Shown here in pieces: positions 34,716-45,478 of a stretch of DNA of 64,000 bases. This stretch comes from Cerioporus squamosus (Eukaryota > Basidiomycota > Agaricomycetes > Polyporales > Polyporaceae). A program made the position numbers and the translations under genes. How positions within the stretch are numbered: the first letter of the stretch is position 1; every line of letters starts with the position of its first letter. The DNA is taken from contig JABYQS010000107.1 in NCBI GenBank assembly GCA_022592435.1, forward strand, positions 62,001 through 126,000. The letters are read 5' to 3'. The notes under the pieces are model-generated. The model worked only from the letters and a program-made list of their open reading frames with translations. It made no database searches and was not told where the DNA came from.

Positions 34716-37700
34716 ATGCCTTCCGGGAAGGGAGCCCCGGAGCAACGTGACCCTGTCGATAGATCCGACGACGAGTCCCCGGGAGCGGGCGTGTCTGGTC
34801 AAGGGAAGACCCAGCGGATCTCGAAAGGTGCGTCGGAGTTCTGGTGGTTATGTCTCGGCACCGGCGAGTGTTCCGCTGACATGCGCTCGCTCTCGGCACA
34901 GCATGCGACAAGTGCAGGAAGCACAAGAGCAAGTGCGAGCCATCGCCGACAGATGGAGAGCCTTGCAAGACGTGTGCGGCCTCTGGTTCAGGTATGCATT
35001 CCGCGACAAGTCTTGTCGTCAGGGGCTACGGCTTCGTGAGATGGCGTGTCACACGCTGGCGCGCATTTTGGGCAATGGTCACTGTGTGGCTTGCGACTCA
35101 CGACTCGCACCTCCTCTTACCGCATGCGCATGTCATTGTGCCATGCAGTCATACCCAATGTGTCCGGCTTTTTGTGCAATGCGGCCGCCGTGGGTAGACC
35201 CTGGTTCACGATGCTGCCAGCGTGTGGCACCTCCTTTCACGGATCGACGCTCTCGGAAATTGACGAATAGTGTTACTGATGTTCTGACGCCCACGACAAT
35301 CTTTCTGGAATGATAGTATGTACATATACAGGTATGTGTTTGTTACAGTTCCTGCTCGTCAGCATCACTGAGCTTGTCCCCTAGCCCCTAGCTTCCGAAG
35401 AGGTCCGCCAAAGGGCTACATCCAAGCATTAGAGCATAGACTACACCAGGTCGAGAGCGTACTAGCAGGGATAATGTCTTCTGCCGACCCACGGGCCCAG
35501 TCCATTATCGAGGAGCTCCGCCAAGACGAGCTGGCGGCCTACATCCTCGACAGTGTAGACGCTGGTCCCTTCGTACGTATCCCTTGAACCCGCAATCTCC
35601 GTCTCGCTTATCATACTGCGCCTGCAGGGAAGAACCGGGCGTGAGAAGCGTGCCATCGACACTTCCAAGGACAACTTCTTCTCGTCGATCGTTACAGCGC
35701 AGCCCAAAACGCTCAGCCATCGCTCTCGGCGGCAATCCCGGGCGACCCGCGAGAACGTTATCGAGTCGGTGATAGCATCAGGTATGCTCCCATTGTCTCA
35801 CTCTATGACATTCCCTGCCCGCTGCTCAAGCAATTGACCAACATTGACAGACCCGCAGATTCAGACTACGCGTCCGACGCTGGCATGGCAGGACAAGCTG
35901 TCGGCGCGCCTCGTGCACACCCTGTCGAGCGGGAGTCGCACGCTCAGCCAGTCCGGGAGCCAGAGTCCCCGGACGGCGATGTCTCCCAGTGAATTTTCTG
36001 CAGATGATCTGGACTTTGAGCCTCCGAGAACTAAAAGGCGGCTCGAAGGTCCCTCTCGGCTCATCCTGACCGCCCGCCCCGGTGTCGTGTCAGCTCCTGC
36101 GTCCTCAAGCACTACGATGTCCACACACCCGTATTCCCGTCAGATGTCGGCGGCAACGAACGGTGCGTCCCTTAGCACGAGTGTGCGCTCTCGTTTTGGC
36201 GATATACGCATGTAGCTCATCCTGTGCTGTGGTGAATTATTCTCACAGACCTGGAAGGGGACGATCTGGGCGACTGTGCGGATGCGTTTGGGAATCTGTC
36301 CATTGATGAGAATAGAGAGGTGCGAGGTCCATGCTAGTCTGCACTGTTCGTTCAGAGTTTCACTATCGTGGCCGATGCTCGTTGCATTTCTCTAGGTTCG
36401 CTACCACGGAAACTCTGCAGGGCTGCAGCTCCTCGCGCAGACCGAGCGGACAGACGAGCGCAACTCGAAGGGTATCTGGTGAGCCGCGTTCTTCCCCACC
36501 AACTCCCACCACTAAAGCCCCTGTCTCGCCGATGCTCCACAGGATGTTCCCGATGGCGAAATACTGGCCAGGTCCAGGCGTGGTGCTCGTCGAGCATGCG
36601 CGTGCGATCGAGCAGTCCATCCCTTTGCCTCCCATAGAGGTCCAGGACCTTCTCATCCGGGTGTACTTCACGTACGTCAACCCGGCGGTCCCGGTAATCG
36701 ACGAGGAATCGTTCATGCTCCAATACAACGCTCAGTGAGTCGCCGGCACACGTAGTAACATCCCGTTCTAACCCATGCTCTGCAGGAGATATGGGTGAGC
36801 AATCGTCTGCGCAGCCCTATCCCCGCCCAACATGCTGAATGCTCCTGCCTCTCTTCCCATCCTCCCGCTGCCTGCTGGAATTTTCGCGTTGCGCCCGTGC
36901 GTATCCGGGGTGTCATGACGTCCTTACGATCCCAGACTACAAGACCCAGAAGAGGACGCACACGCGGCGCAGAACACGAACGACGTGCGCCCCGAGCGGC
37001 CGCAGCGCCTCTCGAAGCTGCTGCTCCTCGCGATGTTCGCCTACGCTGCGACCCACCTCGACCCAACCGAGATGGCCGGGAGCGACGTTGAGGACGCGGC
37101 GAACGAATACGCGCGGCGCGCGCGCGTCATCCTCGACGCGGTGTACCACGAGAGCCGGTCGGCGACCGTGCAGGCGCTCATCTTGCTGGGGATAAGGGAG
37201 TTTGGAATCGGTACGTCTTCCGCTGCTATGGTGCTGGTGGTGCTAGCGACGGCGGCTGAGATTGTGTGGCTCCTTCTCAGCGAGCTTGGAGGAAGGATGG
37301 CTGCATATCGGTACGTGCGTTCGTGAATATACAGATGGATTGTGAGATTCACATAGCTCTTCCCCGGTACTACAGGCATGGCGACGCGGATGGTGAGCGA
37401 CCTCTTGACCATGCTTGTCGTCATCGTATGCGCCCGTCAGGGGCACTGACATTCATCTGCTCGACTACAGGCCCTGGATCTCGGCCTCAATCGCAACCCG
37501 GACAAGTGGATGCACAACGGGCGCGAGCTGTTCACCGAGAAAGAGAAGGCGATCCGGAAGCGCATATGGTGGTCCTGCTGCCTCGCGGACAAGTTCTCCG
37601 CGCTGTTCCTAGGGCGCACCATCGGGATCCACGAGGGCGACTTCTCCACGCCCTTGCTCGACATCCCTGCGGTATGTAGAGCATTCTGCCTTCCTTGTGC

Positions 37701-39427
37701 TTCGGCCAGGAACGACGCCGTGGATACTGATACTGATGTGTGCATATGTGTATGCACAGGACGACGCCGACAAGATGTGGCAGCCCTGCCCACCCGACCC
37801 GTTGTGCGGACGTGTCACCCCCGTCCCCGCAAACTATACCGGATATTTCCACCACATCTCGTCCCTTTGTACGCCGTCCCTTCGTTTTCCTCTCATTGCC
37901 CTTCTCTCATGTACCCTCGAAGTTGTCATTACGGGAGAGGTGCTCGCGAAGATCTACCGCGTCTCGCGCGCGACCGCGGTCCCCAGCCGCGCACTCCGGG
38001 CACAGATGCATCAGCGCCTGCAACAGTGGCATCTGGATCTCCCGGAGCACCTGGATTACAGCCTCAAGAGCAACCGCCCGTGTCCAGCTCCGCACATCCT
38101 CGCCATGCACATTCAGTATTGGGCGACCATGATCCTCACGCACCGGCCATTGTGAGTGCGCCATCCCCATTTGTGGCCTCTTCTGTCTGTCGAACGCGTC
38201 GCTGACGGTCATTACATGTAGCATACCGAAAGGTTCAGAGTGGGTGACATCTTCGTTCTCGCGTGCAGGTGGAAGGCTCATCTGGTTGTATGTACAGCTT
38301 GGCAAGCCGGAGCTCGCCCTCGTTGGACCCGGATCCTCTCCCATGGGAGTCATACGACATCTGCCAGAGCGCAGCCAGTCAAGTCGCTTCGTTCGGTGGG
38401 TGCATCATCCTGTCTGGCGTGGTCGGAATTCGTGGAACTGACGTATCTACCGGGTCGGATAGCGTTGCTGTATCATGAGAAGTACAACATGCGGTGGGCA
38501 CCGCCTTTCTTGTCGAACTGCATACAGGCCGCAGGCGTGATGAGCGTGGTCGTGTGTAAGTCCTCGCGCGACATTGCCGTTCTCGGACAGGACGGTTCGC
38601 TGATCATGAGCGGTCCTCGCAGTGCGATACAAGCCTCTGGACACACAAGCGAGCGTCGGCCTAACAAAGTGCATCGGTGCCTTGGCTGGCATGGAGGTGA
38701 GTCGTCTCTCGCTTCCTGCACCAGACGCATGCCATTGACACCCCCGGACGACATGTAGCTCACATGGACAAGCGCCCTTCGCGTTCGCCATCTCATCCAG
38801 AACGCCCAGGTCCTCATAGACAACACGTACGCCGGAACTGCCGCCCTGTCCGGCGATAATCTGCGACAGCAGAAACGGCGAGCACAGATTGCGTTCGAGC
38901 AGGATATCGATCTCTTGTACTCTGGGCACGCCGGCTCTGCAACCCATGCTCCGCCTCTACCTCTGCCCCGCCGTCAGCTCCACACTCTTCCTGAACACCC
39001 TCATCATCGACCACAGCATCACGCTCCTGCACGCTCCCACACTCACACTCACACCCAAACCCACACGCAAACTCATACCCACACCCACGCGCAGGTGCAT
39101 GCAAGCCCACCATACGACTCGCCCACCGAGGTCGTCCCCGCTCCACTCGACACGTCCCAGGCATTCCACCCCGGGATGCGGACAGGTGCGGATGCGGGTA
39201 CAGGCGGGTTCGTGCGGTACATGCCCGGGTACGATTCGTGGTGGCCGGTGCTCGACCAGCAGCAGCAGCAGCCACAGACGGAGTCGCAGGTCCCGGTCCC
39301 GGTGGAGATGCAGGTGCCGTCGGCGGACGAGTTCACGTTCTCCCCGCAGCAGTTCTCGCCGGATTTCTTGCAGGCGATGCGCGACCCGGTGATCCACTTC
39401 CCTTCGGCGTTCGTGCACCAGTACTGA
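34716..39427 (+). CDS. Zn2Cys6 transcription factor with fungal-specific regulatory domain
   Basis: The start exon (MPSGKGAPEQRDPVDRSDDE) splices at gtgcgt to an exon reading ACDKCRKHKSKCEPSPTDGE then PCKTCAASGS, i.e. C-x2-C-x6-C-x9-C-x2-C. The sixth cysteine must lie in an exon I could not place between 35000 and 35390. Next come PPKGYIQALEHRLHQVESVL (linker and coiled-coil dimerisation segment) and a nuclear-type basic patch (PPRTKRRLEGPSR). The fungal-specific transcription factor domain spans about 36560-38500 (VQDLLIRVYFTYVNPAVPVI, ALILLGIREFGIG, IRKRIWWSCCLADKFSALFL, FSTPLLDIPADDADKMW). The tail (39000-39427) has a His/Thr/Gln repeat and a Gln/Pro-rich, probably activating end. At least eight short introns are present. 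Such proteins are nuclear regulators of carbon use or secondary metabolism; the target is unknown. Confidence 0.85.
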
Positions 39428-40525
39428 GCGCTCAGCTACCGGCATTCTTTCTCGTTATCGTCTCTGGTTCGGATAGAGGTCCCCGTTGCTCATTCGCCGG
39501 ACCCGTTTCTTTCCCTGAATCAGTCTGTCGTGTATATCATGTACTTTTACTCCTAGCATCGTTATCGCTGTCCCTCTTCTCAAGCTTCGTCTGTCATACA
39601 CGCATATCGATTCCCAATTGTAGCTACTACTCATTCTTGCCATCGTTTCCTGATACTCTCCATTCAGCACATGCACATCGTATACATGAATGACTTGTGC
39701 GCTGGCCGAGACTGACCGTTCTCTAGCGCTGCTTGATGACCAAGTGTGATATGAGACTTCCATTCCAATGGGCTGGGCAAGCCGTTGCTACGTCGCTCGA
39801 TACAAGTCGAAGTACGCGTCTTTTCCGAGTCAACCATCTTGTCGCGTAACGTCACGCGTCGCCTTCAAGTTGAACGTTTACGCGGCGGACACTAGTACTG
39901 TCGTCTTTCTCCTCCTCCTCGTATCCCAGCTCTATCCGCCATCACCTTACCTCCAGAGACCCATACGCTTCCTGCGCTGGAAGGGCCGTCGATCTCTGCA
40001 TTTCTCGCTACACGGCCAATGAGCGTTGAGCGTCTACTAAATATCAGGCAACATCCAAGCCAAGACATTGTCGGCCGAAGGCTCCTGACGTTCTCGCATC
40101 TTCATTTGCAACATCTTGTCATTGCCGCTGCTGCATGAGGCTCAATTATCGCTGGATACGCCGCGTCGTTGGTGCTAATCATCGCAGCATCTCGCTGCGG
40201 GCGGTGGCGAGAACCTCCGCAGTCATCGGGTGACGTCGATCGAGGCGGACGTAAGCCTGTCATGAGAACCGTTTATGACTCGAGTACGTGCTCATTACGA
40301 CGTTCTGCAGGCACATACAGGAGTCACCGCCTCCGAGACAAGGTCCAACCAGGTTCAAATGCTACTGTGAGTCAGCAGGCGGTCCGAGGGTACGGATAGG
40401 AGAGCGCTGTGTTAGTGGGTATGTACTCGACAGTACTTATATGAAGCGGGACATGATCCTGGAACGACGTACTCCCGGAATCCCTGTCTTGCTAGTTTCT
40501 GCTCCTCTACCCAACCCCGCTGAAC
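39428..40525. other. intergenic, no gene seen
   Basis: Contains the 3' flank of the transcription factor. Upstream exons for the ectodomain of the membrane protein at 40526 may be hidden here, but none could be demonstrated. Confidence 0.35.
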
Positions 40526-41256
40526 ATGGTAGCTTCTGACTACGGGGTAAGCACAGTGGCCGAGTCCGGAGTCTCGGTCTCATGTGCTGACGTGCATCTA
40601 CTACTTGCAGGCCGGTTCGGGTTCGCAATCGACTTCGCAGAGCCTCGATTCTGGTACGAACCCTCAGATCCCCGGCCAGGACCATGTCAAGATTCCTACG
40701 ACCGTCATCATCCCGGTTGCCATCATCGCCGTCGCCCTCCTCGTCCCTTTGTGGCTCTGCTTGCGGAGAATGCAAGGGGCTGGGCGCATCACGCCCGTAT
40801 ATCGTCAAGAACACGTCGTCGAGAAGCCTAAGCTTTGCGAGGTTGCGCTCATGAACAGCAGCTATGGAGAGAAAGTCCTGCCCCACCCGTGGCGCCGACT
40901 GAGGGTGAGTGCCGCCCATCGAGAGTTGAGCCGCAACTAACCACCTGCGCGCCCCGCCGCCCGTCCGACGCTAGCCCCTGTCCATACATCAGCACACGTA
41001 CTCGGAGTTGCAAGACTCGTCCTCATCATACTGCGACAGCCGCTCCCTGTCTCCGAGCTCCAGCCGATCATCGAGCTCGCGACGTTCACTCGGACGATCG
41101 GACTCGCTGGACAGCATGTCTCAGCTGCGCGTCGGGGTCCTGATAACGATGCCTTCGCCGCCCCAGAGCGGGCGGAAGTCCCCGGACGACGCTGCACCGA
41201 TACCCGACTTGTGTCTCGGCTTCACGGACGTGCCGTTCGCGGGCAAGCCAACATGA
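40526..41256 (+). CDS. small single-pass membrane protein, same family as 877-1511
   Basis: Exons 40526-40546, 40611-40904 and 40993-41256 (phase 0 at both joints) give 192 residues. The segments are MVASDYG, a short Ser/Gln-rich stretch (AGSGSQSTSQSLDSGTN), one helix (TTVIIPVAIIAVALLVPLWL), basic CLRRM, a tail containing EKPKLCEVAL, a Ser-rich region (SYCDSRSLSPSSSRSSSSRR), and the C-terminal LRVGVLITMP with a closing FTDVPFAGKPT. Element order and the VLI(A/T)MP ... DVP motif match the minus-strand gene at 877-1511. The N-terminus lacks a signal peptide, so either the helix acts as signal-anchor or upstream exons are missing. No enzymatic motif; possibly a surface or signalling adaptor, function unknown. 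Confidence 0.6.
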
Positions 41257-42353
41257 ACCGCGGCAAGACAACATATAGACCTCGTACAGCCATGGAGGCG
41301 TGATTTGTGTCATACTACTTAGTTAGTTTGGAGGCAACCGTATGGTGAGTGTGACTACAGTACGAGTGCCCGGAAGTGACGCTGATGGTTGCCTAATGGC
41401 AGCTACGCCCAAGGAGCGATCGATCCGCGACGCATACCCATCGTCATCCTTGTGTGCTTCAGCCCTGAGTCTGCACGCGTCGTCCGGACTTCGGGGAAGT
41501 TGTCAGAGGTGTGAGCAGGGTCTTTCGGAAATGCGCGGCCATAATCAAGAATTCTTACATGGGTGGAAGTTGCGGCGAGCAGTGCGACCAACGATACCAG
41601 AAGTTGGAACGGATCATGCAGCAATCCACATTGTTAGAGCGAGAATTACATGCATGTATATAGGTATACGGCTCTAGGAGTGTTACATCAACCACGGACA
41701 GTACCTCACAGCCTCCCATTGCTTGTCGCATACCTGGCCCGGACTTACTCGATGTTCAAGTAGTCGGGCATGGATGGGAGCGCATGGCTCCGAGGATGGT
41801 GGGTTAGGGTATTCGGAGTTCGGGTGGTGCCGCGGTGCCGGGTTGGAGGAGCCACATTGTTCTCGGGGGTGGAGACACGTCCGTGCGACCGGCGTGCAGA
41901 ACACCTACCAGCACCGGTATGGACGGATCAGGGCACGTTGGGCAGCTTCCGGAATAGATGAGATGGGACGGTTGAGTAGCCGGAAATGGGTCCTGAGTCG
42001 TCGGAAAGGGTCGGTTATGCGGGTGGGTCGTCCGTGCCTCTGTATGCCTTCTGCGCATGGATTGCTCCGGTCCATGGACATGTCCGCGATGAGTGGTGGA
42101 AGATTCAACGCTGTATACGGGTAGATAGGAAGTCGTTGGCAGCATAGAGCTGAACGCCGCGTTGAGATTGTCGAGCCTGGCCGGATCTGTCGCCCTGAGA
42201 GATGCGTTCATGTAGGAGAACAGCAACCACGCGTGACGCGTCACCAAGCTGTTCGATTGCGATCCAACGACCATGGCCGAGCAAGTTGACTATGTGGCGA
42301 ATGAAGTGTAGAGGGACCCTGTGCAGTCCCTCTCCGTGTAGGGGGCGAGGTCC

Positions 42354-43382
42354 CTAGGCGGCTTGGTGACGACGTTGTCGCTCTCGGACTTGTCTAGTTC
42401 GCGATGCCGTAGAGGAATGTTGCGACCGAGGATGCTTCGGAGGTGCCGTCTTTATACGAGCGACCATACAACCACCCCTGAGGCAGCGGTGTGGGGAGGT
42501 GGATGCATATTCGAGGGCCGCGAAGAGGAGGAGGAGAATGGGGACAATGGTGGAGTCATGACAACAGATGAGAGCGAACACGAGGTGGTGGATGTAGATG
42601 CGGTTGGATCCGACCATTGGGAAGTCGGAAGGAGGACACAGGGGATCCTTGAGGAGAGCAAAAGCGGATGTGTCTCGCGTGTATTGGCTATCCTCCAGCA
42701 TTCCACCACAGAAGCCCATGTCCATAAATGGATCGAACACACCGTGTGCTGAGGGCAAGTGCGGAGTCGTCAACATCGGGAAGACGTTGGTGGGAATAGT
42801 GCTGGTGGAAGCCTCCGGAGTAGCGGGGAGAACCCAAGTTGGCGACGGTGAAAGGGGCGGGAGAACTTCATCCACAGCTGCCTTCAGGCTATGAAAGAAA
42901 CTCTGGCCTCCTATCGTTGGACAGGAAGGTATGGGAATATGTGCGCCACTGGCCGGCCTGAGCGACATGGTCAGAACGTCGTCGCTCTGATGGACTGCGC
43001 CTGCACTCACTTTTTGCACAAGTCCCAGTTAACGCAGCGCCACAAATACGCGGAGGGTTCGCCATACTCCATGGAGTCTTGCGCTTCATGGAGCGACAGA
43101 GCGAAGGCGCCGCAGTTCTCTCTGTCGTGCAGCTCCATCCGCCAGCTAGGGACCACGTTTGCGGGGAGTTACAAACGTCCTGAAACAATAGGAGTCAGAT
43201 TGGCCATGATTTGCGCGACGGACAACACAACATGCATTACCTCGTGGTTGTGGAGGAGTAACAGGCTTGCATTTCTGCGGGGACGGCTGAGCAACGCGGC
43301 CCATATGGAGGAGTTGAGAAGGTTGTCTGTGAGAGGAAGCACAAGTGAGGGGATGGGCATACGAGGGTGGGTGGCGTCCCAT
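42354..43382 (-). CDS. possible spliced gene, unidentified
   Basis: A TATA box (TATAAAG, 43442-43448 minus) is followed 60 bases later by an ATG (43382). Segments with protein-like composition are LTDNLLNSSIWAALLSRPRR (about 43300), WRMELHDRENCGAFALSLHE with SMEYGEPSAYLWRCVNWDLC (about 43010-43150), and a 200-residue open frame (42354-43019) with a hydrophobic stretch (IVPILLLLFAALEYAS). I could not connect the three in one frame with good splice sites. It may be a real lineage-specific gene with more introns than found, or a decayed gene. No family recognised. Confidence 0.25.
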
Positions 43383-44136
43383 GCTGGGCAGTGGGTCTCG
43401 AGGGAAGAGGATTTGTTAGAACAGAGTCGACGTCGCGGGGGCTTTATACCCGGCCGTCCTGGCGGAGCCCAGCCCTATGCATCCATCGATAGGTAGCTGC
43501 CTGTAGCTGCAATAGCGGTCGGAACAAGCCCCTCCCGATCCTTCTGCCAGGATCCGGTACATTGCAAAGTGCGACGCGAGCGTTTCCCGGAGCTAGGCAA
43601 AGCGACTCACCCGCAGCTCATTGAGTGGCAAAGCTATGCGTAGTCATTGCAGCCATATGAATGGTTAGCCGAGGTCCGACACCGCGATTGTTCGCCCTTT
43701 TCGAGCTTCAATACGACTATTCTTCGGTCATCACGGTTCCCACCTTGACATCGAGCGGCGCATCTTCTGGGCTGTCGCAGACGACCTTCACGTCATCCTC
43801 GGCAGTGAGCAGTTCCCCCTCAGATTTGAGCTCAGCTACCATCAAAGTACCTCGGTAAAAAGAAGCAGTGCGTCAAGTGCTCCTTCGCAGACATCGATCA
43901 CGGCAAAGAAGACAGGAAAGGTGTCGGCCACTGCAGCGGGATAGTCGGAAGCGTGGTCAACTAGTGCCGTTCTGATGCTGGATGCGCTCGCGTTTGTAGA
44001 CCCGGTCGGGTTGTAAGAATGCTCAACTGCAGTTGTAGGTTGCAGTAGCTATGTCGGGTAGTGCGCAGCGTTGAAGCAGTCATAGCGTATGTCAAGTCAA
44101 TGTCCAGGGTCTCGCTGGCCAGTGACTTCAGTTGAC
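43383..44136. other. intergenic with Ser-rich open fragment
   Basis: The plus-strand stretch 43700-43858 reads SSVITVPTLTSSGASSGLSQ followed by a further Ser-rich run. It resembles part of a surface-protein ectodomain, but no signal peptide or membrane helix follows within reach. It is probably a remnant or a lone exon. Confidence 0.3.
43442..43448 (-). promoter_or_regulatory. TATA box (minus strand)
   Basis: TATAAAG on the minus strand, about 60 bases ahead of an ATG at 43382. This is the main reason to suspect a transcribed gene in 42354-43382. Confidence 0.4.
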
Positions 44137-44307
44137 CTCAATAATTTGACGCGCTTAGTTATGGTGGAAGCCGAATCATTTGGGCCCTTAGTTAAGGGAG
44201 GCGCCTAATCGCCCAAATATTTGGGCGCTCTCGTAAGGTCGCAGGCGACAAATATTGGCCAAATATTTCGTTACGTAGGAAATAAGCCTGAAAGGCGACC
44301 CAAAAAT

Positions 44308-44374
44308 ACTCCCAAGAGGATTGAACCTGGGCCTTGAAGGCATACAAAACACCATCCAACTAGGCCACCAGGGC
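44308..44374 (-). ncRNA. tRNA-like (SINE-type) Pol III unit, minus strand
   Basis: On the minus strand, TGGCCTAGTTGG (44356-44367) fits the A box consensus TRGCNNAGYNGG, and GGTTCAATCC (44318-44327) fits the B box GGTTCRANYC. The spacing is 28 bases. The 5' end gccctgg would be an acceptor strand, but its partner and the T stem pair poorly, so this is a decayed tRNA or tRNA-derived SINE head rather than a working tRNA. Confidence 0.55.
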
Positions 44375-44715
44375 TTCCTTTGCCAGTGCCAGTAACAATG
44401 TATAGCCCGTCTGGTGTCCTGCGTACAGTCATCTACGGCCGAACCCGGTTGGGCCATAGATGACTGTACTTATTACTGAGGGTAAGTAAGTGTTCGATAC
44501 ATGGAAGGAGTAAGTAACTGTTATCGCATTGACATCAAGACATCTAGTTGGGCTGGAATTACGACATGCACAAGCAACTTATATATGGAGAAATCAAGCA
44601 TCACAGTCAGTCGTAAACGGGATGATATGATAGACAATCCACATGTACTTAGCGGGCTCGTTGAAGTAGTGGATTGTCATTAAGGACTTGTAGCGTTGCT
44701 GCTTACAACTTTTAA

Positions 44716-44797
44716 ATAGTCCTATGGCGCAGTTGGACTAAGTGTTGAAAGTTGTTTATGCGGTCACTCAATCGCTGGTTCAAGTCTCTTGCAGTGC
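44716..44797 (+). ncRNA. tRNA-like (SINE-type) Pol III unit, plus strand
   Basis: TGGCGCAGTTGG (44725-44736) matches the A box perfectly and GGTTCAAGTC (44777-44786) matches the B box, 40 bases apart. The stems are poor, as in the minus-strand unit. The arrangement suggests outward Pol III transcription through the right inverted repeat. Confidence 0.5.
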
Positions 44798-44968
44798 ATT
44801 TTAGGTTGCTTTTACGCATTTCTCCAATTGACGAAATATTTGTTTGATATCTGTTGCCTACGATCACAGGAGATCGACCAAATATTTGGGCGTTTAGGCG
44901 CCTCCCTTAACTAAGGGCCCAATGATTCGGCTTCCACCATAACTAAGCGCGTCAAATAATTCAGGGTA

Positions 44969-45144
44969 CAGTAGAATCTCTACTAAGGAATACGCTGGTA
45001 AGGAATAACCGCGATAAGGAATAGGGCTCGGGCCCCTCCCAGATGGGCGCTTACACGCCAAATCGACCTACAGTAGGGAATAATTCCGCTAAGGAATGAT
45101 GATTTGGGGTCTCCCGAGCGTATTCCTTATTAGCGATTCGACTG
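44969..45144 (+). mobile_element. pogo-like MITE, copy 1 (176 bases)
   Basis: Starts CAGTAGAATCTCTACTAAGG and ends GATTCGACTG in mirrored form, flanked by TA on both sides (44967-44968 and 45145-45146), the duplication typical of Tc1/mariner-pogo elements. Inside, the 8-mer TAAGGAAT occurs four times forward and once reversed as subterminal repeats. No coding capacity. Confidence 0.75.
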
Positions 45145-45301
45145 TAGCTGATACTAATGCGCTGGCAGGTTCTCGCCGCGGCACCCGGCTACTTTCAGCG
45201 TCTACGTTGCCTAATCAGTCCTCTGGTGGCTCCGGACTCCTCCGATTCTCGCATCTTGCCAAGTTGCCACCTGCTGCCACTCTTTCACTGGCAGACTAGT
45301 A

Positions 45302-45476
45302 CAGTCGAATCGCTAATAAGGAATACGCTCGGGAGACCCCAAATCATCATTCCTTAGCGGAATTATTCCCTACTGTAGGTCGATTTGGCGTGTAAGCGCC
45401 CATCTGGAGGGGCCCGAGCCCTATTCCTTATCGCGGTTATTCCTTACCAGCGTATTCCTTAGTAGAGATTCTACTG
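45302..45476 (-). mobile_element. pogo-like MITE, copy 2 in opposite orientation (175 bases)
   Basis: Almost exact reverse complement of 44969-45144; the visible difference is one cytosine missing in the run near 45400. It too is flanked by TA (45300-45301 and 45477-45478). With the 153-base spacer 45149-45299 the pair forms a large foldback structure. High identity suggests recent insertion or recent inversion/duplication. Confidence 0.75.
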
Positions 45477-45478
45477 TA

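Larger units (their letters stand above)
44137..44964. mobile_element. non-autonomous DNA transposon with ~85-base terminal inverted repeats
   Basis: The left end 44137-44226 (ataatttgacgcgcttagtt, then atggtggaagccgaatcatt and on to the caaatatttgg block) is mirrored at 44878-44964 with only a few mismatches. The ends themselves contain inner palindromes (cccttagttaaggg). The 650-base interior has no transposase and holds two tRNA-like Pol III promoter segments pointing outward. No target-site duplication could be set with certainty, so the superfamily is open. It abuts the next element, separated from it by only a few bases. Confidence 0.8.

Noticed and set aside
34352..34802. Val/Arg and Cys/Val repeat peptides on the minus strand
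   Set aside because: Products of the (CACACG)n microsatellite read in three frames; no gene context.
44308..44797. Functional tRNA genes
   Set aside because: The A and B boxes are good, but acceptor and T stems pair poorly in both units, so they are called tRNA-like and not tRNAs.
44969..45476. CRISPR-like array, because of the repeated TAAGGAAT units
   Set aside because: Repeats are 8 bases long, irregularly spaced and explained by mirrored MITE ends; the genome is eukaryotic.
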